Shown: one piece after another, positions 56,378 through 64,000 of the stretch
How the letters are laid out: the number at the start of each line of letters is the position of its first letter
How positions within the stretch are numbered: position 1 is the stretch's first letter
DNA from: Aldrovandia affinis
Lineage: Eukaryota; Chordata; Actinopteri; Notacanthiformes; Halosauridae
Direction: 5' to 3'
Assembly (NCBI GenBank): GCA_029706075.1
Contig: JAINUG010000109.1
Span: 2,803,501 to 2,867,500 of the forward strand
DNA length: 64,000 bases
Notes under the pieces: generated by a model
Database searches by the model: none
What the model saw: the letters and a program-made list of their open reading frames with translations, nothing else
Told to the model about the DNA's origin: nothing
Made by a program: the position numbers and the translations under genes

Positions 56378-57081
56378 TATATATATGTGTGTGTTTGTGT
56401 GTGTGCGCATGTACAGTTGCCAAAATGACAGTATCTAGCTATAAATATTTGGCTTAATGCTTGTTCCGCATCGATAGCTCATAGCAGACCTTATCTCAGT
56501 ATTTCAGGATCAGCGAAATGTCTGTTTTGACACACTTCCTTTCATTGCCTCTTTGATAATTCTGTGTCAGATTTTTGTCTGGAGCTATCAGCTAGCAGGT
56601 CCTATGCATAATAAATCAAGCTATTTAAATTGCAACATACCTTTCACCAAAGGAATAATCCAATCATAGCACCCCTCGTCCACCATTTCTGGGCACTGTC
56701 CCGAGCCCACCCTTGCTCACGTAATCGAAATCTGTTAAATTCCCATAAAAAATTGTAAGCCAGTCTGAGGTTTGGCTGTAGCAGAGGTTAGTGTAAAAAG
56801 TACCCAAAGTACAGACACAATATGATTGTAGGCTAGTAAAAGTAAAAAGTCCCCCATTCAAACTCTTGAATAAATGTACTAAAGTATCGGACATAACTTC
56901 ATCTACGTTACATCAAACGCAAATACTGTAATTAAAGATAAATAAATAATTGCCTTTGGATTTGTACCTTATGTTTAACTATTCATTGCCCTTCAGTGTT
57001 GTTCAGACACCTTGGTGTGAATTACATTGTATAGCAATAACATTGGTTTATTGAATTGATAGAGAATGTATATATTTACAT
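56378..57081. other. No gene seen
   Basis: A short GT run follows the Tc1-like element; the remainder is AT-rich spacer. Confidence 0.4.
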
Positions 57082-58806
57082 ATATAAACATCGAACAAAA
57101 AGTTAGGAAATTTGTGTTTGGTTGATTATTTCTCTGTTGTAACAATGCTTCTTGGCAATAAATTGTATAACGTTGGAAAGCCTGTTTATTTCCCTTTTAA
57201 ATGGTGCCCCATTTGTAAGGAACATGCATTTGTGGGATGAGCAGCACAGCTGAGTATGTGGGTTGCGCCCATGAAATATTTGCCAAATCTTCTCTGCCAA
57301 TGCCAAAGAGCTTATTCTGCTGTTGCTATTGACTCTTGTTTTGAGCTTCCGGTACCCCCAGGTGCTGACAATCAGGTGCCTGATTGGCACCTGATTGGCA
57401 GCACCTGTGAGCATGGGCCCTGCTACAGTGGTCAATTGGTGTCTGCTCCAAGAATCGGCATGCCACGTTTGTCTGATCTCGATAAGGCCCGTGCGATAGG
57501 GCAACTTCAAGCTGGTGTTCCGCAAAAGCAAGTTGCAGCATTTGGAGTGCCCTAGTACCATCTCCAAACTGAAGGCCAAGTTCCATGAAATGGGGGATGT
57601 CAGAGACAGACCGTGAAGTGGGCGTCCCAAGAAGACGACACCCCAAGAACACGGGTTCCTCACCCTTTCAGCACTTAGGAACCGTAGGCTGTCTTCTACA
57701 GATTTGCAGTCAAGGTTTGCAGGACGATATGGCACACGGCTCTCGGCCCAGACAATCCGGAACAGACTGCACGCAGCCAATCTCCGGGCTCATAGGACTG
57801 CCAGGAGGCCTGCCATGACTGCCCTTCACCATCAGGCCCGTTTGCACTGGTGTCAGCAACACCTGCACTGGAACCTGAACATGTGGAGGAACGTTATGTT
57901 CAGCGATGAGTCCAGATTCTGCCTATGGAAGTTGGATTGTAGGGTCAAAGTGTGGAGAAGATGGGGAGAATGCTATGCTGATTGCTGCACCGATAGAGTA
58001 ACACCTTTTGGTGGAGGCAGTATGATGGTGTGGGGCGGCATCTCCATCACTGGAAAAACGAGGCTTGTCATCATTGGAGGCATTCTCAATGCAGAGAGAT
58101 ATCGAGATGAGATTCTGCAACCAGTGGCAATCCCAAATCTCCACAGTCTGGGACCGAACTCCATCCTCCAAGATGACAACGCTCGCCCCCACAGAGCGGG
58201 GTTTATCAGAGACTACCTCCAGAATTTGGGAGTAGAGAGAATGGAATAGCCTGCCAACAGTCCTGACCTCAACCCAATTGAACACTTGTGAGATCAGCTT
58301 GGGCGTGCTGTTCGTGCTAGAGTGACCAACACAACCACGTTGGCTGACTTGCGACAAATCCTGGTTGAGGAGTGGAATGTCATCCCACAGCAGTGTGTGA
58401 CCACGCTGGTGACCAGCATGAAGAGGAGGTGCCAGGCTGTTGTGGCTGTGTATGGTTCTTCCACACGCTACTGAGGCTCCTGACTGTTTGTTAAATGAAT
58501 AAATTGTAAAATTGCCAATATGTCTTGGTTCTTCCTTGTTACTGATAGACTTCAATCATCCAATCCACCAAACAAGAGTCAATAGCAACAGCAGAATAAG
58601 CTGTTTGGCATTGGCAGAGAAGATTTGGAAAATATTTCATGGGGCTCATCCCACAAATGCATGTTCCTTACAAATGGGGCACCATTTAAAAGGGAAATAA
58701 ACAGGCTTTCCAACGGTATACATTTTTTTTGCCAAGAAGCATTGTTACAACAGTGAAATAATCTACCAAACACACATTTCTGAACTTTTTGTTCGATGTT
58801 TATATA
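57082..58806 (+). mobile_element. Tc1-like element with long inverted repeats
   Basis: The ends read ATATAAACATCGAACAAAAA and its inverse. The inverted match goes on with gaps through ATGGTGCCCCATTTGTAAGG, TTCTCTGCCAATGCCAAA and TCTGCTGTTGCTATTGACTC, so each TIR is about 240-270 bp. The transposase pseudogene lies between them. Confidence 0.85.
57460..58474 (+). pseudogene. Tc1-like transposase, nearly full length, frameshifted
   Basis: ATG at 57460 opens MPRLSDLDKARAIGQLQAG, the first helix-turn-helix. After a frameshift near 57553 come STISKLKAKFHEMGDVRDR and the GRPKK linker, then RFAGRYGTRLSAQTIRNRLH. The catalytic domain shows MFSDESRFCL (first Asp), GGGSMMVWGGIS, ILQDDNARPHRA (second Asp) and NSPDLNPIEHL (the Glu of DDE). 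TAG after GVERME and TGA in EHL*DQLGR truncate it. It ends VYGSSTRY and TGA at 58472-58474. The length, about 338 codons, is that of intact family members. At least one shift and two stops make it inactive. Confidence 0.9.
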
Positions 58807-58809
58807 TTA

Positions 58810-59000
58810 TACTTATCCAGAGCGACTTACAGTTTTACATTTCTTTACAATCCATTTATACAGCTGGATATTAACTGAAGCAATTCAGGTTAAGTACCTT
58901 GCTCAAGGGTACGACGGCAGTGTCCCACCTGGGGATTGAACCTGCAACCTTAACGTTACAAGCCCAGTTCCCTAACCATTATACCACACTGCCGCCACAG
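58810..59000 (-). mobile_element. SINE (tRNA-head type)
   Basis: Plus-strand order: TTATCCAGAGCGACTTACAG (tail), TTTATACAGCTGGATATTAA, TTGCTCAAGGGTACGACGGC, then ATTGAACCTGCAACCTTAAC and CCATTATACCACACTGCCGC (head). It is therefore in minus orientation and lacks the middle segment of the copy at 33177. Confidence 0.75.
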
Positions 59001-60576
59001 AATGCTTATACATATGTGTCTTGCAAATGTTATCATTGTGTCCATGCAATTTTTTCCTTAAAAGTGTATTTGTAGTGGAGTAAGAGGAAAAGTGGATGCA
59101 AATAAAAATGCTCTATTAAAGTACAAATCCCCGGAAAAGTACTTTAGTACTCCCCACCACTGGCAGGGATTGTTCATGTGATCATTTTAGATGCCGGTTC
59201 AAAAAGTTTGCCCCTATATCTAAATACCTTTCCCCCCCGATTAGCGACATTTCTTGTTAATTGACTGGGTACCAGGGGTCTGGGAGTCACATGTCACATC
59301 ATAGGTTTTAATTAGGTTGCTCGCTAATCAAGAATAGCTATGCACAGGCCCACACAAGGTAATGACTAGGCCCCTGAAAAAGTCCAGTGAATGCCCCCCC
59401 CAAAATAAACCCCCTGCTTCACTCAAAACAATGTGCATGTGCTCTCTTTCATTTACAGAGAGACTTACTCAACAGTCAGGGGCTAGATAGGCACAGGCAC
59501 ACACACACGTGCACACACATCAACCCTAACAACAAGGTCAACATAGATCTACACTCACAACACATGTAGAAAGTGTATTTTCCTACCTTGTGGCTTTATC
59601 TCTGCCTCTTACACCACCATTCTCCTTGTTTTTCTGGATGCAATTTTCTGAACGATCTCTCTCCTCCTGCTACACTTACAGGTAGAGTGCATAATATCCT
59701 TGATGCGATGCAAATGTCACCATAAATTCTCTCCAGCTTTATATCATAAATCCTGTTGAGCAATGTTGGCGCAACTCGAAGGGTGTTAATGATACAGAGT
59801 CGCGCATAACACAGTCATAGTGAGGGTTCAGCTTGAGTAGCCCTAAAAAATTCCCATTTTGACCATGGCCAAGCTTATCGTTGTCCCCTCAGATTTCTGG
59901 ATGCCAAAAACAATGTCACATTTAAAAGTCTCTCTAACAAAGCCCTGTTTTTTTCTACCTGTATTTGAAATTCCTTTTGAAACTGGCCATCAATACCCAT
60001 GCCCCTTAATAGAGAACGCTGTAGATTCCGTCACTTCCAATGACAGTGTTTATGTGGGTGCTTTTTTCATGTTAAAGTAATGTTGTCAATACCTGCCAAT
60101 GCTCTAAGAATGTTTTCTCTGTCTACATCTGTAATTTTTTCGGGCCATTTTCTTGGATCGTCATAGCTCTCAACCTCACATGCTTTCCCTGTCTGACCTG
60201 CTGGTTTGTCGTTCTGGCTCTGGCTCCAGATAAGCAGATGCACAGGGAACCAGATCGTTATAACTGCTCTCCATTGAAGCCGTTGGTTCGCAGTCTGTTG
60301 TTGGCACAGTATCCTGAATGTTTCGGTACCAGTCAATAGTGTTAGCATCTTGCTCACAAGCGGTGGCTCTATCGCTAACGTTAGCTAGCTCTACATCTTG
60401 GCAGGTTGTAGCCTGGCTCGAAGCAGCTTTCTGAGCTGGGGAAAAAAACTTGGTGAGAACATTTTTATTTGGGTTCGTTGCCCTTTCCAGCTCCTTTTGT
60501 TCTGTGGTCTGGTTTGTTCTGTGGATATGGCTAGTTAGTTTTGCATGCCGCGGTGCATTTTTTTCTCATACATGAC
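59001..60576. other. No gene recognised
   Basis: Includes a short CA tract near 59495. The minus frame 60357-60067 (96 codons) has no recognised motif. CATGAC at 60571-60576 is the left target duplication of the element that follows. Confidence 0.4.
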
Positions 60577-61149
60577 TGTCACGGTTGTTCCCCAGATTCG
60601 CCACCAGATGGCGGTGTTGAGCCTTCCCTTTGGAATGTGCACAGGTGAAACGAGGGTTCAATTATCTCATCCCTATAAATACTCGCACCTGACTTCTGAT
60701 CAGGGCGAAATCGTAAGCCATCTTTACGATTTGTAGCCGGTAAGGTAGAATGTCTTTTTCAAGACGTTCACAAAGACTTCCTTTAGAAAATGACCATCTC
60801 CATTCAATCCCTTTTAAAACGAAAGAACTTATTTAGTTGTACCTTTTGTGGAAACCATTCTCTCTAATGGGGGTTTTCGTTTGGTTTTCGTTTGTCAGTC
60901 TGTTCGACTGCTTTGAGGTTACTAACTTGTTCTTTTGGCTCTCCTAGCCGTTTACGTTTTTGGGGAAAACTCTGTGTCTACCAAAGAACTTATTTAGTTT
61001 ACCTTCATTAGGACCCTTGCTGATTACGAGAGCTTTTAGTGGGGTTTCTGTGTTTTCAGTCAGCCTGACTGTTCGGTTTACTAACTGGTTCTTTTGGCTA
61101 ACTGCCTTTCTTGTTTTGGACTATCAGAGTTTTGGTTTAAGGTTGTTTC

Positions 61150-61800
61150 ATAACCTTTTGTTCCTACATTAGAAACTTCGCTCGTGGTTAGGAGCGTTTT
61201 ATAAGTTTCTTTTGTTCAGTCGTCGAGGCTGTTTACGGGTTCAATTTCATAACCTTTTGTACCTACATTTGAAACTTCGCTCGTGGTTAGGAGCGTTTTA
61301 TAAGTTTCTTTTGTTCAGTCGTCGAGGCTGTTTACGGGTTCAATTTCATAACCTTTTGTACCTACATTTGAAACTTCGCTCGTGGTTAGGAGCGTTTTAT
61401 AAGTTTCTTTTGTTCAGTCGTCGAGGCTGTTTACGGGTTCAATTTCATAACCATTTTCATTGTACCTACTTTAGAAACTTTGCTCGTGGTTAGGAGCGTT
61501 TTGTAAGTTTCTTTTGTTCAGTCGCCAAGGCTGTTTACGGGTTACAATTTGGTTCTGGTGGCTCCCCTAGCCCCCTGCGTTTTCGTACGCTCAGAACTTT
61601 TCATAACCATTTTCATTGTACCTACTTTAGAAACTGTGCTCGTGGTTAGGAGCGTTTTGTAAGTTTCTTTTGTTCAGTCGCCAAGGCTGTTTACGGGTTA
61701 CAATTTGGTTCTGGTGGCTCCCCTAGCTTCCTGCGTTTTCACACGCTCAGAACTTTGTTAAGTTTCTTTTATTCTGTCGCTTAGACTGGTTACAAGTTCT
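61150..61800. repeat. 99-bp minisatellite inside the giant LTR
   Basis: Units begin at about 61201, 61300 and 61399 (step 99 bp), the first two apparently identical. Variant longer units follow at about 61503 and 61659. Each holds TTCTTTTGTTCAGTCG and GTGGTTAGGAGCGTTTT. Confidence 0.85.
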
Positions 61801-61879
61801 ATGTGGTTCTGGTGGTTCTCCTAGCTCCTCCGCGTTTCCGGACGCTCAGATCTCTTGGTATAGGTTTTACTCTGTGGTT

Positions 61880-62250
61880 CTGTCGGTCCCCCTTAACCGT
61901 TTCGAGTTTTGCGGACGTCAGATGTGGGTCAAGTTGTGCCCTGTTTGTCTGCCGATCCCCCTAACTGTTTCAAGTTTTGCGGATGTCAGATGTGGGTCAA
62001 GTTGTGCCCTGCTGTCTGCCGATCCCCTAACTGTTTCAAGTTTTTGCGGATGTCAGATGTGGGTCAAGTTGTGCCCTGCTGTCTGCCGATCCCCCTAACT
62101 GTTTCAAGTTTTTGCGGATGTCAGATGTGGGTCAATTTGTGCCCTGCTGTCTGCCGATCCCCTAACTGTTTCAAGTTTTGCGGATGTCAGATGTGGGTCA
62201 AGTTGTGCCCTGCTGTCTGCGGTCCCCCTAACCGTTTCGAGTTTTCGGAC
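61880..62250. repeat. 66-68-bp minisatellite inside the giant LTR
   Basis: TTTCAAGTTTTGCGGATGTC-like landmarks recur at 61901, 61969, 62035, 62103, 62170 and 62236, giving steps of 66-68 bp. The overlapping open frames in several registers are artefacts of the repeat. Confidence 0.85.
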
Positions 62251-63163
62251 GTTCAGAACTTGTGGGTCAGGTCTTACCATGTTATTCTGTGGGCTCTCCA
62301 AGCTCTTCCGCGTTCTCGGACGCTCAGAACTTTGGTGATGTCCGGTCATAATAAATTATTTACTTGTCACTTACTAATAAAAACCTTTGCTCGCTATTAA
62401 GCGCTTTTCATTTGGTTTTGGTTTGTTCAGTCGTTGAGACTGTTTTCGGGTGACAACCTTGTTCTGTTGGCTCTCCTAGCCTTTCACGTTTTCGGAAGTT
62501 CAGAACTATTGGTTCAGGTATTTACATAATACTTATTTAAATTGTACCTTCATTTGAAACCTTGCTCGTTTGTTATGGGCTTTTGTTGGGTTTCGTTTGT
62601 CAGTCACTTCGACTGTTTCGGGTTGCAATGTGGTTCTGTGGCTCTCCTAGCTTTTCGCGTTTTCTGACGCTCAGAACTTTTTGGTGTTATGTAAACAAAG
62701 GAACATGTGTAATTGTACCTACTTTAAGAACCCTTCTCGCTATTAAGCGCTTTTCGTTTGGGTTCCTGTTGTTCAGTCTGTTAGACTGTTTCCGGGTTAC
62801 ACCATGTTCTCTCGGCTCTCCTAGCCTTTATTGTTTTGGGAAACTCGTGTCTTAACTTACGAACTTATTTAGTTTGTACCTATTAAAAAGAACCTTGCCC
62901 GCTGGCCGGTGCTTTGACTCAGGTTGCTTTTGTTCAGTTCGGTTCGACTGGCTCAGGTTACAATCTGGTTCGTTTGGCTATCATAGCCTTTGTGTTTACA
63001 GACACTTGGAGTAACCACCCGTTGGGTGTGATTTTCCGTTCCTCCCTGGTCATTATCTTCCCTATTTCTCTGTTTTGCAGAGCTAGTGGTTAGACTGGTT
63101 CAGTCTAACTTTTTGATCCCCTAGGGTTTCTGCGAGTGGCGCCTACCACCACCAACCCTTACA

Positions 63164-63880
63164 CATGACATCACACACAATTACAGAATTTGACTTATAC
63201 CATTTTTTTGGGGGGGCGGGGGGTAATAAAGTAATATACTACATTGTATTAAAGCAACAAATACAATTAGTAAAATATGTAATTATTTTGTTTTGTTTTA
63301 GTAAGTTATGGTCACTAATTTGGTTCAATTTAAAAAATATATATTATTATTATTTTTTTTGCTGGCTGCTTGGGCCCCCCCTAGCGGCTGGGCCCCAGAA
63401 AGCTTTCCCGTTTCCCCCTTATGTGCGGGCCTGGCTATGCCCCAATTCAAAGTGGCTGAATGGTTGTTCTGGTGTTGTCCAGCACACCCTACAGCTGATT
63501 CTCAATTATTTCAATTTTAAATAGTCAAATAAAGGACTACTATATTACCCTAACAGCTCAACCACCCTAATCTCTTTGAAAAGGTTTGTTTAATTAACAA
63601 TTCCACAATATCACAGCTAATATGTTACATTTTCTACTTTTGAACCTCAGGATTTTGACACGTTACAATACTGACCTCCAGTGGCAAATTGTTGTTACTA
63701 CCACAGCAGAGGGAAAAGCGGGGAAGAGAGATAATTGAGCAAGATGAAAATGAGACACTCAAACGCAGGGGCGTTTCCTGCTTTCCTGTCCTAAACATTT
63801 GAAGGAGCGACAGAAATCCTGTAGCTTGACAGAATATACTGCTCACGCCAAATATTGTGAATTTGACACACATATATACA
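63164..63880. other. No gene recognised
   Basis: Begins with the right CATGAC target duplication. Includes G-rich and T-rich simple tracts. The frames seen are short and without motifs. Confidence 0.4.
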
Positions 63881-64000
63881 GGTAACTACCAAAATAAAGG
63901 AAACACTTGGTTCTCTGTGGTGCAGTTAGCACTAGAGCACAGAAGGTCTCGGGTTCGAATCCAGGCCGGGGGCCTTAGGTTGCATGTTCTGGGTTTTCAA
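63881..64000 (+). mobile_element. MITE end followed by a truncated SINE at the window edge
   Basis: 63881-63910 (GGTAACTACCAAAATAAAGG) is the end of the repeat also at 36436 and 40960. From about 63911 a SINE head follows (GGTCTCGGGTTCGAATCCAG, then GCATGTTCTGGGTT), related to 9025-9380 but in plus orientation. The window cuts it off. Confidence 0.65.

Larger units (their letters stand above)
60577..63163 (+). mobile_element. Giant LTR-like element, 2587 bp, TG...CA
   Basis: It starts TGTCACGGTTGTTCCCC, ends ACCAACCCTTACA and is bounded by CATGAC on both sides (60571-60576 and 63164-63169). A TATAAAT lies at 60674-60680 and AATAAA at 62350-62355, the plus-strand order expected for U3-R of an LTR. 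No primer-binding site, gag or pol is recognised. Most of the interior is repetitive, with recurring GTTCAGTCG...GACTG and GCTCTCCTAGC motifs about every 100-180 bp. A large solo LTR is the simplest reading; a short non-coding retroelement is the alternative. Confidence 0.7.

Noticed and set aside
57103..57780. 225-codon minus-strand frame
   Set aside because: It lies opposite the Tc1-like transposase and one TIR; the plus strand carries the recognisable domains.
57923..58555. 210-codon minus-strand frame
   Set aside because: Antisense shadow of the transposase catalytic domain.
61201..62250. CRISPR-like array
   Set aside because: Units are contiguous tandem repeats without unique spacers, and the genome is eukaryotic.
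61212..62400. Repetitive open frames in the giant LTR
   Set aside because: The same frames recur with each minisatellite unit and exist in several registers and on both strands; there is no evidence of coding.

Overview
The window is nuclear DNA of a vertebrate, almost certainly a teleost fish. The evidence is intron-containing genes with GT-AG splice sites, long CA/GT microsatellites, many Tc1-like and hAT-like transposons, L2-like and CR1-like LINEs, and SINEs with tRNA-like heads. The species cannot be told from the sequence. Most of the 64 kb is transposon debris around three genes, all on the minus strand.

Left third (about 3.5-6.0 kb and 20.3-24.9 kb): two paralogous five-exon genes. 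Each encodes a 159-residue secreted protein that I cannot assign to a named family. Exon lengths (80, 109, 120, 79 and 92 nt), phases, seven cysteines and a promoter block about 294 bp upstream of the ATG match between them. A decayed exon-2 fragment near 26.66 kb suggests a third, lost member. Gene 1 is compact (2.5 kb); gene 2 is enlarged (4.6 kb) by SINE, MITE and LTR insertions.

Middle (26.7-36.9 kb): no host gene recognised. It holds a terminal-inverted-repeat element with an internal 192-bp duplication, an L2-like LINE pseudogene, a hAT-like element and SINEs.

Right-centre (37.1-50.1 kb): a ten-exon gene (nine coding) for a y+LAT-type amino-acid transporter light chain (SLC7A6/SLC7A7). 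It normally pairs with the 4F2 heavy chain (SLC3A2) at the plasma membrane. Two splice-site oddities stand out: an acceptor region that does not keep the reading frame with its best donor, and a tandemly repeated 5' splice site. Its introns hold Tc1-like, SINE, MITE and LTR-like insertions.

Right end (50-64 kb): no host gene seen. It holds three copies of one Tc1-like family (two just here, one in the transporter intron), one of them split by a solo LTR with a 4-bp target duplication. It also holds a long-TIR Tc1-like element with a nearly full-length broken transposase, and a 2.6-kb TG...CA element with a perfect 6-bp target duplication whose interior is mostly minisatellite.

No functional RNA gene, CRISPR array, or bacterial or phage feature was seen.
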